From contig JAHZGC010000020.1 of the NCBI GenBank assembly GCA_019421015.1, positions 5,822 to 69,821 of the forward strand: 64,000 nucleotides of DNA. Direction: 5' to 3'. Origin of the DNA: Coriobacteriaceae bacterium (lineage in GTDB: Bacteria; Actinomycetota; Coriobacteriia; Coriobacteriales; UMGS124). The stretch's first letter is position 1, and every line of letters begins with the position of its first letter. Below the pieces are notes generated by a model. The model had not been told where the DNA came from and did not search any database. It was given only the letters and a program-made list of their open reading frames with translations. A program made the translations under genes and the position numbers. Shown here piece after piece: positions 1 to 9,352 of this stretch.

Positions 1-1
1 G

Positions 2-3000
2 GTACCCGACGACTACGTCTGCTACTACCTCGACTGCGGCGAGAAAGACTGGATCCAGTACGTCATCGCCCAAGACCCTTACACGCCACTGGGCGACTTG
101 GCCGTGCTCAAGGCCTCGTCAAACCCCACGCTTACCTCGGGCAACCCCTGTTACACACTTGAAGGCGCCGTCTTCGGCGTCTACGCCGACGCCGGGTGCG
201 AACAGCTGGAGACGACCCTCGTCACAGACGCCTCCGGAGCGGCGACAACCCAGGGCCTCAGGGCCGCGGCCCATTGGGTCAAAGAGCTCGCGGCACCCCC
301 CGGTTACACCCTCAACGGGGCGGCGCACGCCGTACAGGTTCCGACGGGAGGCACAGCGACGGTCGAAGTAGCAGACGTGCCCCAGGCAGATCCCCTGCCC
401 CTCGTGGTACGTAAAGTCGATGCCACAGTCCCCGACCGCGGGTTAGAAGGCGCCGAGTTCACACTCTGCTACTATGCCGGGGTCTACGATGCCGCAGGGC
501 TGCCCTCGACCCCGACCCGCTCTTGGGTGCTGCGCACGGATGGCGGAGGCGAGGCGCGGCTGGGCGATAGCTGGCTCGTCAGCGGGGACGAGTTCTACCG
601 CGATGGAGAAGGTACGCCCGTACTGCCGCTGGGCACCGTCTCGATACGGGAGACGAAGGCACCGAACGGCTACCTGATAGACGACCCGACGATGCACGTG
701 CAGCGTATCGAGGCTGGGAGCACCCCCGGCGTCTCCTTCTACGCGGCACCGACCATGCAAGACACCCCGGCTCTCGGCGGCCTCTCGATTCAAAAGACCG
801 ACGCCAATACGGGGCTTGCCGCCCCCCAAGGCGGGGCAAGCTTCAAAAACGCAGAGTTCTCAATCATCGCCCTCAACCCCATGACCTTAGACGGGACCGC
901 CTACGAGGTGGGGGATACCGTCGCCACGCTAATAACGGATGCGTCCGGCTTCGCCTCCACATCCGCATCAGCTCTCCCCTGTGGGTCCTACCGCGTCGAA
1001 GAGTCCAAGGCTCCAGCCGGGTACCTCATCTCCCCAAAGGCGTGGGCCGTGGACATCGAGGTGCCCGACGTCATAGTCGCCGTCGGGGACACACCGCAGC
1101 ACGTGAGCGACGAAGGGGCGGTCGTGGCTGCGCCGAGCGAAACGGGCACGGGCACGGCGCCCCTCGTACCTGATATCCCTCAGGTCGCGGCATCCGGATT
1201 CCTCTCGAGCCTTTCTCGCGCCTTCGGGCCGTTGTTCGTCGGCCCCACGGCGGCCTACGCCCAAGAGGCCGGCTCCCCCGTGATTCCCGAACAGGTCATC
1301 CGGGGCGGCATCCGTGTGCAAAAAATCGATGCCGAGCTCGAAGGTGCCCAGGCCCAAGGCGGAGCGTCCCTCGCCGGCGCACGATTCTCCATCGTCAACT
1401 CCTCGCAGGGAGACGTCGTCGTGAACGGGAAGGTCTTTGCCCCCGGTGAGGAGGTGACCGTCATAACGACCGGCGACGACGGCATAGCCCAAACCGGCGA
1501 GCACGACCTTCCATTCGGAAGTTATTCCGTCACGGAGGTGGGAGCCCCCGCGGGCTATCGTCTGAGCGACCCCGAGACAAGGACCGTCGAGGTCCGCGAT
1601 GACGGCCGGCTCTGCGACGCCCCCACGAGCTTCGCCGACCTCGTTCTGCGCGGCGGCATCACACTCGAAAAGCTCGACGCCGACACGGCTCGGCCCGAAC
1701 CGCAGGGCGCAGCGTCTCTCGCCGGGGCCGAGTTCGAGATTTCAAACGCCAGCGACGGCCCTGTCGTGGTCGGGGGACAAACCTACGCCCCTGGAGAAAC
1801 GGTCATGACCATTGTCACCGACGAAAACGGCAGAGCCTCAACAGGCGAGCACGACCTCCCCTATGGATTGTACTCCGTCTTCGAGGCAACGGCACCTGCA
1901 GGCTACGTAGCGTCCGAGGGCGCTCAGATCGTGTGCGTAGCCCAAGAAGGCGAGCGAGTCGCACTCTCCTCCCCCATCCGAGAACGCGTTCAGAGAGGCG
2001 GGTTCGGCCTGCGCAAGCTCGATGGCGACACCGGTCAGGCCGAGCCTCAAGGCTCGGCGCACCTGGCAGGAACCGTCTACCGTATCGTCAATGCCAACGA
2101 CCGCCCCGTGGTCGTGGGAGGCGTTGAATACCCTCCGGGAGAAACGGTCATGGCCGTCGAAACCGACGAGACCGGCTGGGCGCAAACCGGGGGCCATGAC
2201 CTGCCCTTTGGTACATACGCCGCAGTCGAGGTCGAGGCACCCGAAGGCTACCGTCTGGGCCTTGTCGACGAGTCCGGGGAGGAGACCGGCGAGGGGGCGT
2301 CGCTGACCGTGACGATAGACGGCGAATGGTCGTGGAAGTCTTACGAGCGAGACGTTCGAGACCACGTGGTGCGAGGGGGCCTCGCTCTGGTCAAGGTCGA
2401 CGCCGACTTGGCCGAGGGAGCTCAGGGCCAAGCAACGCTCGCAGGAGCTCAGTTCGTGGTAGAAAACGCCTCGGAACATGCAGTCGTGGTCGACGGGACC
2501 TCGTTCAATCCCGGTGAAACCGTGGCGACGCTCACCACCGACGAAAGCGGCCGTGCCTCCACCGGGCCGCGCGACCTCCCCTACGGCACCTATCTTGTAC
2601 GTGAGACCCAAGCCTCAAACGGCTACCTGGTTAACGAGACGGTATGGGAGACGTACATACAGCATGACGGGGACTTCGCGCTTGTCGGTGGGGCTGCAGA
2701 TGGCGCGGGCGCGGCGCAACCCGTTGGCTTTTTTGAGAGCATAGCCGCTTTCTTATCGCCCACCCCGGCCGATGCCCAAGAGGCGGCCGAGGAGGCGCCC
2801 CCGTCGGGAGAGCCGGTCATACCGGAACAGGTAATCCGCGGAGGAGTCGAGATCTTCAAACGAGACAGCGAGAACACCGACGGCACGGCGCAGGGAGACA
2901 CGTCGCTGGCAGGAACGCGCTTCGCCGTCATCTCCCTCAACGACAACGGGACATTGGTGGGAGGGACCGTGTATCAGAAAGGAGAGACCGTCATGGTTTT

Positions 3001-5212
3001 GGAAACCGACGAGCAGGGAAGGGCGGCCAGCGGGAATCGAGACCTACCCTTCGGCACCTACGCAGTCAAGGAGATAAAACCACCTGCTGGATACCTTGCC
3101 CCCACGGCACCGACGACACAGATCCTCACCATCGCCGACGACGGTGTTCTGGCAAGCATTGACAACCCCTTTGTTAACAGCCCGGCCCGTGGAGGCCTCA
3201 GCCTGCGCAAAGTCGATGCCGAGACATCGGGAGACGCCCCCCTCGGCTCCGCGCGGTTGGACGGAGCGACGTTCTCCATCTCCAACGCCAGCCGGCACGC
3301 CGTCATTGTCGACGGAGAATCCTTTGAACCCGGCGAGGTGATCATGCACATCGAGACAGATGTCGACGGCCGCGCCTCCACAGGGAAGCGAGAGCTGCCC
3401 ATAGGCACCTACGCCCTTACCGAAGTACGGGCACCGGAAGGTTATGTCCCCGACACAGAAAAGACCCTTTACGTGTCGGTCCTCGAGGACGGAGCGGTGT
3501 TTGAATGCACCGAGACGCTCCCCAACCGAGTCATCCGGGGGGACGTGGAGGGGATCAAGGTCGAGGACGGCACCCAAAGACGCATGGCCGGCGTAGCGTT
3601 CCTGGTGACGAGCCTCACGACCGGCGAACATCACGTCATCGTAAGCGATGAGAACGGCCTCTTGGCCACCGGGGCGCAGACGGCCCCGCACACGCATGGC
3701 ACCAACGGCAACGACGCCGCCGTGGACGCCGACGGACGGGTGATCGACGAGAAAATTCTCTCGGCGTCGAACGGTCTGTGGTTCTCCGGGTCATCCGCCC
3801 TGGCAACCGAGCCGAACGACGGGGTGGGCGCCCTCCCCTTCGACAGATATCGGTTCGACGAGCTCCCAACCACTGCAAACTACGGCCACGACCTTGTGAG
3901 CTTCGAAGTGTCGGTTCGACGAGACGGAGAGGTCGTCAACCTGGGAACGGTCAGCAACGACATGATCTGCCTCAAAACGACAGCCTATATCGGGACGCCC
4001 GGCCAAAACGAGACGGCGGCCGAGGGAAGCGTCGTCGTCACCGACGTGGTCTCTTACGCGAACCTCACGGTCGGCACTCCCTATGAGCTGAGGGGGACGC
4101 TTGTAAAGCGGGCCACAGGCGAGCCGTTGCTGGACGACGGAGGAAACAAGCTGACGTCGACACGCCAGTTCGTGCCCGAAGAGCGTTCCGGAGCCGCAGA
4201 GGTTGCCTTCGAGATCGACGCAGGCGCGCTCGAAGGAGAACAGGTCGTCGTCTTCGAACGGCTGTATCAAGACGGCGTCGAAATCGCCGCCCACGAGGAC
4301 GTGGCCGACGATGCCCAGACCGTCTCGTTCGCAGGCATCTCCACCGTTGCGGCGGGCGCCGTGAGCGGCCTTCACGAGGAACAGGCAAGGCCTCGGACGA
4401 CCATCGTCGACACCGTCTCCTACCGCGGCCTCACCGCAGGACGAGAGTATCGCCTCGAAGGCACGGTGGTGGATGCGGCTACAGGGATTCCGTTGGACGG
4501 CCCCGACGGTTCCCCCCTCACGGCCGTCCACCAATTCGTCGCAACAGGACGTTCCGGCATCGAGCGGATCGCGTTCGAGTTCGATGCCACCGACCTCGTA
4601 GGCCGCAGCGTCGTGGTTTTCGAGCGTCTGTACCAAGGCAACCATGCAATCGCCACCCACTGCGACCTAACGTCCCAGGAACAGACGGTACGGCTCGTCT
4701 CGCTCAAAACGACAGCGGTCGACAAGGCTTCCGGATCCCACATCGGCGACGCGGCACCCGAGACGACCGTCGTCGACACCGTCGCCTTCCAAGGGCTCGA
4801 GGCGGGGGCACACTACCAGCTGGTCGGCGTGCTCATGGACCAAAGCAGCCGAACTCCGCTGCTCGACAAAGACGGTAGGGAGATTGTCGTCACAAGGGCC
4901 CTCGTGCCTTTGGAGCCGGACGGGTCGGCGGTCATGGAGTTCAACCTCGACTCGTGCCCCCTCTTCGGCCCGGTCGTCGTCTTCGAGCTTCTCCTGCGTG
5001 GAGACGCCGTGGTGGCCAGCCATGCCGACATCGACGACGAAGCCCAGACCGTGTGCTGGAACCCGGCGTCGCCCATCCCCCATTCGGGCGATTCTGCAGC
5101 ACAGGAAATGAGCCTCCTCATGGCCGCAGGCGGCGCGGGCTGCCTGCTGACGGCGAGCGCCGTGGCCTTCTGCACCCTTCGACGCCGAGCCAACCGGACG
5201 CCACTTCCTTAA
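2..5212 (+). CDS. Giant Cna-B/VaFE-repeat surface adhesin (5' end outside window)
   Basis: Cell-wall-anchored fibrous surface protein, incomplete at its N-terminus: the frame is open from base 2, upstream of the first ATG at 98. Numbering from that ATG, eight or nine SpaA/Cna-B-like domains begin at about residues 100, 226, 403, 519, 634, 761, 915, 1032 and 1148, most opening with GG-x4-K-x-D and ending in an E-x-x-A-P-x-G-Y motif typical of isopeptide-forming pilin domains. Three T-Q-ester (VaFE) repeats follow at about 1291, 1411 and 1537, each with a VVVFE-L core. The C-terminus has IPHSG, a hydrophobic segment and an RRR tail, which reads as an LPXTG-like sorting signal with I for L and S for T. 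Two internal linkers carry an AQEA...PVIPEQVIRGG sequence. Ligand unknown. The family call is firm. Confidence 0.9.
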   Translation, partial: VPDDYVCYYLDCGEKDWIQYVIAQDPYTPLGDLAVLKASSNPTLTSGNPCYTLEGAVFGVYADAGCEQLETTLVTDASGAATTQGLRAAAHWVKELAAPPGYTLNGAAHAVQVPTGGTATVEVADVPQADPLPLVVRKVDATVPDRGLEGAEFTLCYYAGVYDAAGLPSTPTRSWVLRTDGGGEARLGDSWLVSGDEFYRDGEGTPVLPLGTVSIRETKAPNGYLIDDPTMHVQRIEAGSTPGVSFYAAPTMQDTPALGGLSIQKTDANTGLAAPQGGASFKNAEFSIIALNPMTLDGTAYEVGDTVATLITDASGFASTSASALPCGSYRVEESKAPAGYLISPKAWAVDIEVPDVIVAVGDTPQHVSDEGAVVAAPSETGTGTAPLVPDIPQVAASGFLSSLSRAFGPLFVGPTAAYAQEAGSPVIPEQVIRGGIRVQKIDAELEGAQAQGGASLAGARFSIVNSSQGDVVVNGKVFAPGEEVTVITTGDDGIAQTGEHDLPFGSYSVTEVGAPAGYRLSDPETRTVEVRDDGRLCDAPTSFADLVLRGGITLEKLDADTARPEPQGAASLAGAEFEISNASDGPVVVGGQTYAPGETVMTIVTDENGRASTGEHDLPYGLYSVFEATAPAGYVASEGAQIVCVAQEGERVALSSPIRERVQRGGFGLRKLDGDTGQAEPQGSAHLAGTVYRIVNANDRPVVVGGVEYPPGETVMAVETDETGWAQTGGHDLPFGTYAAVEVEAPEGYRLGLVDESGEETGEGASLTVTIDGEWSWKSYERDVRDHVVRGGLALVKVDADLAEGAQGQATLAGAQFVVENASEHAVVVDGTSFNPGETVATLTTDESGRASTGPRDLPYGTYLVRETQASNGYLVNETVWETYIQHDGDFALVGGAADGAGAAQPVGFFESIAAFLSPTPADAQEAAEEAPPSGEPVIPEQVIRGGVEIFKRDSENTDGTAQGDTSLAGTRFAVISLNDNGTLVGGTVYQKGETVMVLETDEQGRAASGNRDLPFGTYAVKEIKPPAGYLAPTAPTTQILTIADDGVLASIDNPFVNSPARGGLSLRKVDAETSGDAPLGSARLDGATFSISNASRHAVIVDGESFEPGEVIMHIETDVDGRASTGKRELPIGTYALTEVRAPEGYVPDTEKTLYVSVLEDGAVFECTETLPNRVIRGDVEGIKVEDGTQRRMAGVAFLVTSLTTGEHHVIVSDENGLLATGAQTAPHTHGTNGNDAAVDADGRVIDEKILSASNGLWFSGSSALATEPNDGVGALPFDRYRFDELPTTANYGHDLVSFEVSVRRDGEVVNLGTVSNDMICLKTTAYIGTPGQNETAAEGSVVVTDVVSYANLTVGTPYELRGTLVKRATGEPLLDDGGNKLTSTRQFVPEERSGAAEVAFEIDAGALEGEQVVVFERLYQDGVEIAAHEDVADDAQTVSFAGISTVAAGAVSGLHEEQARPRTTIVDTVSYRGLTAGREYRLEGTVVDAATGIPLDGPDGSPLTAVHQFVATGRSGIERIAFEFDATDLVGRSVVVFERLYQGNHAIATHCDLTSQEQTVRLVSLKTTAVDKASGSHIGDAAPETTVVDTVAFQGLEAGAHYQLVGVLMDQSSRTPLLDKDGREIVVTRALVPLEPDGSAVMEFNLDSCPLFGPVVVFELLLRGDAVVASHADIDDEAQTVCWNPASPIPHSGDSAAQEMSLLMAAGGAGCLLTASAVAFCTLRRRANRTPLP

Positions 5213-5252
5213 CCCCGTCACCGATTTCACCACCACCCAATAGGAGGGACCC

Positions 5253-5924
5253 ATGGCCAAAACATCTCGAAGCAGCAAAAAAGAGTCCCGCAGGTTCTTG
5301 ATGCTGGCCGCACTCAAAAGGGTGCTGACAAGCGGCGCGGCGGCTTCACTCGTGCTTTGCCTCGTAACGCCGGTGCTCTGCCTGCTTTCGTCGCCCGCGT
5401 TGACCGCCGCGCTGCAGGGGACGTCGGTGCGGCCGGCCATGGCAGACGACCCAGGCGTGACCGTGACGCCGCCCATCGAAGTGGCCCAAGACGAAATCCC
5501 GGTTGAGACCTACCCGGTGCAAAGCGAAGGTGAGGCGGCCCCTCCAGATGCCACGAACCCCGAGGAACAAAACGGTGCCAGGACCCCGACGGCAGGCAGC
5601 GAAGCCATCGTCGCGCCAAACGAAGAGGAGCCGTCTGACTCCGTCGAAACACCCCCTGACCGCGAGCCCGCTGGAGAGACGGGAGCCCTTGAAGACGACC
5701 CCGATTCTGAGACCTACCTCGACAGCCCTATCCCCCGCGAAGAGGACCTGCCAACCGGACCGGACACGACATGGGCCACCGAAACCGGCATGCCCGTAGA
5801 GGGTGGCGTTTCGGCCGAACCGATAGAGGCGCTTATGCAGACCATTGAAGAGCGGGTCGCCTGCGGAGACGGGGCGGTTGCGCTGCAAGTCGACGGGAAC
5901 ACCGGCACCGTCGAGTACCTATAG
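5253..5924 (+). CDS. Small secreted acidic Pro/Glu-rich protein, possibly truncated
   Basis: A 223-residue protein whose ATG follows a good ribosome site (AGGAGG, 6 nt spacing), 40 bp downstream of the adhesin gene and probably co-transcribed. It has a basic N-terminus (KTSRSSKKESRR), a hydrophobic stretch at about residues 28-50 and a likely signal-peptidase site near AMA-DD at about 65. The rest is low-complexity and strongly acidic, rich in Pro, Glu and Thr. The last 35 residues look like the start of a folded domain that stops abruptly. The stop codon overlaps the end of the convergent MFS gene by 6 bp, so this may be the stump of a longer surface protein cut by recombination. No family is recognised. 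Confidence 0.6.
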   Translation: MAKTSRSSKKESRRFLMLAALKRVLTSGAAASLVLCLVTPVLCLLSSPALTAALQGTSVRPAMADDPGVTVTPPIEVAQDEIPVETYPVQSEGEAAPPDATNPEEQNGARTPTAGSEAIVAPNEEEPSDSVETPPDREPAGETGALEDDPDSETYLDSPIPREEDLPTGPDTTWATETGMPVEGGVSAEPIEALMQTIEERVACGDGAVALQVDGNTGTVEYL

Positions 5925-7340
5925 GTCGGGACGATTGGCGCGCCCACGCCCGCACGCCAATCCAAAAACGACGGCAATCCCCATCGCGGCGACGCAGACC
6001 GTAGAAAGCGCCGTCGCGATGCGGATACCTTCGAGCTCTGTCATGCCGGAAGCCACCAGGGCCCCCATCAGAGCAAACAGCACGGTGTTGATGAACGCCC
6101 CTCCCACCTGCCGCGCTGTGGTGGCGATAGAGGTGCCGTGGGTTATGAGCTCCGAGGGCAGACAGTTAACCGCCCAGGTCTGGAGGTTCTGCATGACACA
6201 GGCGTTGCCGACGGCACGCACCATAAACACCGCCAGCGAATACCACAAGGGGGTCGTCGGGACCACGAGGCACGCCAGGATGCCCGACACGACCAGGCAA
6301 GAGAACCCACAGACCGAAAGCCCCAACGGGCCCCGCCGGTCGAGGACCCTGCCGGTGAACGGGGCGATCACGGCCGAGAGCACCGCACCCGGCATCAGGC
6401 AAAGCGCCGCCATAGTAGGCGAGAACCCCTGGTCATTTTGGATGTAGATGCTCATAAACGTCTCGATGTTGATAAGTACGCCAAAAACCGTGGTCACCGC
6501 GGCAATCCCCAGCACGAAGGAACGGTTCCGCATGGGGAGGGGGCTTAGAAGAGGATGGTCGACCTTGGACTGCCTGCGAGCAAACAGCCAAAGGAAGCAC
6601 GCCCCAACAGCAAGGAGCAACAGGGCCCGGGGCAAGGATGTGCCCAGGCTCCCGGCACCCACGATCAACCCAATAAACGCGACGGCGATAAGGACCAGCG
6701 ACACAACGTCAAACGACGCTTCGCCAGTCTTCTCGATCAGTGCCCCCACCACCGGATAGGACAGCAAAGACAGTACCGTGCAGCCGGCAACCACCGCAAA
6801 GACCGAACGCCACCCCCACAGGTCCGTGCACACGCCCGCGACTATAGGGCCAAGCACAGGGCCGGCCGCCAGGGCGACGGCGGCGATGCCCATGGCAAAG
6901 CCCCGCTGGTGGGGAGGAAACAGCCGAAAGGCGATAACCTGCATCAACGGGATGAACAGACCACCCGCCAAACCCTGGACGCAACGCACGGCCACCAGGG
7001 CACCGAAGCTCTGGGCAAACGTCCCCAGAATGCCCACAAAAAACACCGCGTTAGCCGCGAGAAAGAGATGGCGGCTCTGAAAGCGCGTCATGAGAAAACC
7101 GGTGCATGGAATCATGATCCCCATGGTGAGCATATAGGAGGTCGTGAGCCACTGGCCTTGGGCCGTGTCGATCGCAAACTCGCTCGTTATGGACGGCAGG
7201 CAGGTCGTCATGGTGAGCTGGCTCATGATGGCGATGGCGGCCGCCAACACGAAGCACACGAGGATTGCCCATCTCCTGGCCGGTGAAAGCTCCGGGTGAA
7301 AGGCGGCGAACGAATCGGTGGGGCTGTCGACTGCGCTCAA
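5919..7340 (-). CDS. MFS drug-efflux transporter, DHA2 (EmrB/QacA) type
   Basis: Inner-membrane proton-coupled exporter of about 473 residues, the usual length for 14-helix DHA2 pumps. Evidence includes a first helix at about residues 27-48, a motif-C-like AAGPVLGPIVAG in the fifth helix and a WRSVF segment after it, as in EmrB/QacA. Substrate unknown. The longest start is a TTG at 7340 with a weak AAGG ribosome site; GTG codons inside the first helix are less likely. The gene stands alone, converges with the small secreted-protein gene, and has a direct repeat just upstream of its start that could be an operator. Confidence 0.85.
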   Translation of the reverse strand: MSAVDSPTDSFAAFHPELSPARRWAILVCFVLAAAIAIMSQLTMTTCLPSITSEFAIDTAQGQWLTTSYMLTMGIMIPCTGFLMTRFQSRHLFLAANAVFFVGILGTFAQSFGALVAVRCVQGLAGGLFIPLMQVIAFRLFPPHQRGFAMGIAAVALAAGPVLGPIVAGVCTDLWGWRSVFAVVAGCTVLSLLSYPVVGALIEKTGEASFDVVSLVLIAVAFIGLIVGAGSLGTSLPRALLLLAVGACFLWLFARRQSKVDHPLLSPLPMRNRSFVLGIAAVTTVFGVLINIETFMSIYIQNDQGFSPTMAALCLMPGAVLSAVIAPFTGRVLDRRGPLGLSVCGFSCLVVSGILACLVVPTTPLWYSLAVFMVRAVGNACVMQNLQTWAVNCLPSELITHGTSIATTARQVGGAFINTVLFALMGALVASGMTELEGIRIATALSTVCVAAMGIAVVFGLACGRGRANRPDL

Positions 7341-7352
7341 GGAGGACCTTCT

Positions 7353-7382
7353 ATCTTCTTTACAGTACAGGCATCTTCTTTA
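7353..7382 (-). promoter_or_regulatory. 10-bp direct repeat upstream of the MFS gene
   Basis: On the minus strand TAAAGAAGAT occurs twice, starting exactly 20 bp apart (plus-strand 7353-7362 and 7373-7382), with the nearer copy 12 bp upstream of the TTG start. Two copies on one helical face next to the ribosome site suggest an operator. The binding protein is unknown. Confidence 0.4.
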
Positions 7383-7597
7383 TAGGTGGTTTTAGGGCAG
7401 GAAAGCGCAGTCCTGAGCATAGCGTATAAACTCGATGGGGGAAACCCGACAGGACGGCGAGGGAATAAAACGCAGGTACCGGCCGCAGGCATATGCTTAT
7501 AAACCCGCATGCGTCCACAAACCGGAAGCATCTCGGTCCTTCGGAACCATCTCGGCCCTTCCCAAGTTATGGCAGAACGAAGCCAGAAAGGACTTCC

Positions 7598-8317
7598 ATG
7601 AACACACCAGGTGCCACCGTTCGCCCTTTCGAGACCACAGACTTCGAGCGCGTGTGCGCCCTGATGCCGCCCGAATGGCGTTTCTCGGGCTTGAGCGAGC
7701 CAGAGCTCGACGCCCAAGCCCGCATGGACGCGGCAGGGGTCCTCAGTGTCGCAAACCTGCGCCTGGTGGCGGAGGATCCCAGCCACCCCGACGGCCCCCT
7801 TGCCGGTTATCTGTTTGCACGGCTCGAGGGAATCGCCGCTCCAGCCGACGCGCCTCGATGGTCGGTCGTCTACGAGGACGCACGAGAGCGCCTGCTCGCC
7901 GGCGGAGATGCCGCCGTGCGCGCCTGCCGTTACGAGGAGCAGCTCGCCGACCGTGGGAACCTCATCATCGAGGCGGCGGCCGAGAACCGGGGCAGCGACA
8001 ACGAGCTCGAGTTGTTCGTCGTGAACCCTCAGGTGCGCGGTCGCGGGACCGGTACGGCCCTCATGCGCGCCTTCGAGCAGGCCTTGGACGAGCTCGGTGC
8101 CACGTCCTATTGGCTCCAAACCGACTCGACCTGCACCTGGACGTGGTACGAGACGCACGGCTTCAAGCGCGTCGCCGACGTCCCCCTCACCGCCGAGTTC
8201 CCGATGCCTGACTCCCCCGCCGCTCTGGCAGGCGCCGATGACGGCTCACGGGGCTCCGCCGACATCTCCCCCGAAAGGCCCCGGGTCTTCATGTACCGCA
8301 AAGACCTCTCGGCCTAG
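7598..8317 (+). CDS. GNAT-family N-acetyltransferase
   Basis: Cytoplasmic acetyl-CoA-dependent acyltransferase of 239 residues. The C-terminal half carries the acetyl-CoA-binding motif A (ELFVVNPQVRGRGTGTAL, the Q/R-x-x-G-x-G/A signature) at about residues 136-153, followed by a helix and a WYETHGF motif, as in the Gcn5-related fold. I chose ATG 7598 because AGAAAGGA precedes it at good spacing; an upstream in-frame ATG at 7493 has no ribosome site. The acceptor substrate is unknown. The gene is monocistronic and converges with the HAD phosphatase gene across a structured element. Confidence 0.85.
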   Translation: MNTPGATVRPFETTDFERVCALMPPEWRFSGLSEPELDAQARMDAAGVLSVANLRLVAEDPSHPDGPLAGYLFARLEGIAAPADAPRWSVVYEDARERLLAGGDAAVRACRYEEQLADRGNLIIEAAAENRGSDNELELFVVNPQVRGRGTGTALMRAFEQALDELGATSYWLQTDSTCTWTWYETHGFKRVADVPLTAEFPMPDSPAALAGADDGSRGSADISPERPRVFMYRKDLSA

Positions 8318-8318
8318 A

Positions 8319-8418
8319 ACGTTTTGAGAAAGTCCCTGCACAGGGCGCGGCGGGACGCGGTGCTCTAGGGCACATAAGCCCCGCCGCAGCGCGGTGCAGG
8401 ATTTATATCCAAAACGCC
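8319..8418. repeat. REP-like structured intergenic element, copy 1
   Basis: The whole gap between two convergent genes. It carries outer inverted arms (AACGTTTTG near 8319, CAAAACGCCCTA near 8408) and a centre with GTGCTCTAGGGCAC followed by ATAAGCCC. The centre matches the element at 13427-13540 (GCGGTG...GGGCACAT(A/G)AGCCC). Both copies lie in convergent gaps, so a bidirectional terminator or REP role is plausible. Confidence 0.5.
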
Positions 8419-9141
8419 CTAGGGGCGTCCGCCCAACTCGTCAAGGTAGGCGCCCAGCTCCTCAAAGCCGCCATGGGGCAGGCTGCCAATCTCTGCCCCA
8501 TGGGCGTTTATCAGGCAGTCCGTAAGCAGGAATGCTTCCATGCCCGCCTCTGTCGACGCCACCACGTCCTCGGCCACGTCGTTACCCACCATAAGGCACT
8601 CTTGAGGGGCAACGCCCAAACGGGCGGCAATGTCGGCGTAATAGGCCGGGTTCGGTTTGCAAAACCCGCTGTTCTCATAGGTCGTAACAAGCTCAAAGTC
8701 CTCAGGAGAAAGGCCGGCCCAACCTATGCGGGCATAGGTCGCGGTTTTAGGGAAAAGCGGGTTCGTGGCACAACCGACCCGCAGCCCGCGCCCCTTCGCC
8801 GAGCGCACGGCCTCGACTGCCTGGGAACTGTAGCCACACAGCTCCCTCGCACCTTGAAAATCAACCGCGTAAAACTCGTCGAAGATCGGACGGTCCGCAA
8901 TCGCCCCTTTGCCGAGCAACCCCACGGCGGCAGCCCAAAACACCTCCTCGTTGCTCGCAGAACCGTCGTTGCGCACCATGGCACCCACACCGGCCCACAC
9001 GGCGTCAATCACGGCCCTGGGCTCATAGCCGTGGGGGGCCATCTTGTCTGCAAGCATCTTGAGGTATCCTTTGACAAAGACGTTCTGGTCCATGGGGAGC
9101 AGGGTCCCGTCCAGGTCAAACAGCACGGTCGTGATAGGCAT
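8419..9141 (-). CDS. HAD-superfamily hydrolase (phosphatase-like)
   Basis: Cytoplasmic haloacid-dehalogenase-fold phosphohydrolase of 240 residues. HAD motif I (LFDLDGTLLP) is at residues 7-16 with the nucleophilic Asp in D-x-D-G-T. An alpha-helical cap follows, then a motif II/III region (CATNPLF; KPNPAYY) and motif IV (MVGNDVAEDV) with the Mg-binding acidic pair. The ATG at 9141 is preceded by AAAGGA; a longer reading frame would run into the divergent potA gene and has no ribosome site. Substrate unknown. It resembles the phosphoglycolate phosphatase/Gph branch. It diverges from the polyamine transporter operon. Confidence 0.85.
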   Translation of the reverse strand: MPITTVLFDLDGTLLPMDQNVFVKGYLKMLADKMAPHGYEPRAVIDAVWAGVGAMVRNDGSASNEEVFWAAAVGLLGKGAIADRPIFDEFYAVDFQGARELCGYSSQAVEAVRSAKGRGLRVGCATNPLFPKTATYARIGWAGLSPEDFELVTTYENSGFCKPNPAYYADIAARLGVAPQECLMVGNDVAEDVVASTEAGMEAFLLTDCLINAHGAEIGSLPHGGFEELGAYLDELGGRP

Positions 9142-9223
9142 GAAGGGGTCCTTTCGTCGCTGGGTCCACCCCATGATGGCACCAACGGCAACACCCGGAG
9201 GAGCGGACCCGAAATCTGTGCGT

Positions 9224-9249
9224 TTCACACAGTAAAAAACTGTGTGGAA
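9224..9249. promoter_or_regulatory. Inverted repeat in the potA/HAD divergent region
   Basis: TTCACACAGT and ACTGTGTGGAA form a near-perfect 10-bp inverted repeat around five A residues. It sits between the divergent HAD and potA genes, 104 bp before the potA start and just upstream of a TACAAT -10-like hexamer (about 9268). It is a candidate operator or leader hairpin. Confidence 0.45.
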
Positions 9250-9352
9250 CCAAACGCCCAATGCTCCTACAATACGGTTCCGGAAGCGCGAGGCCGCCGT
9301 GCAACAGCCCCGTGCTTTTTTGCTGTCGATGCACGCTGGAGAGGAGTGAGAA

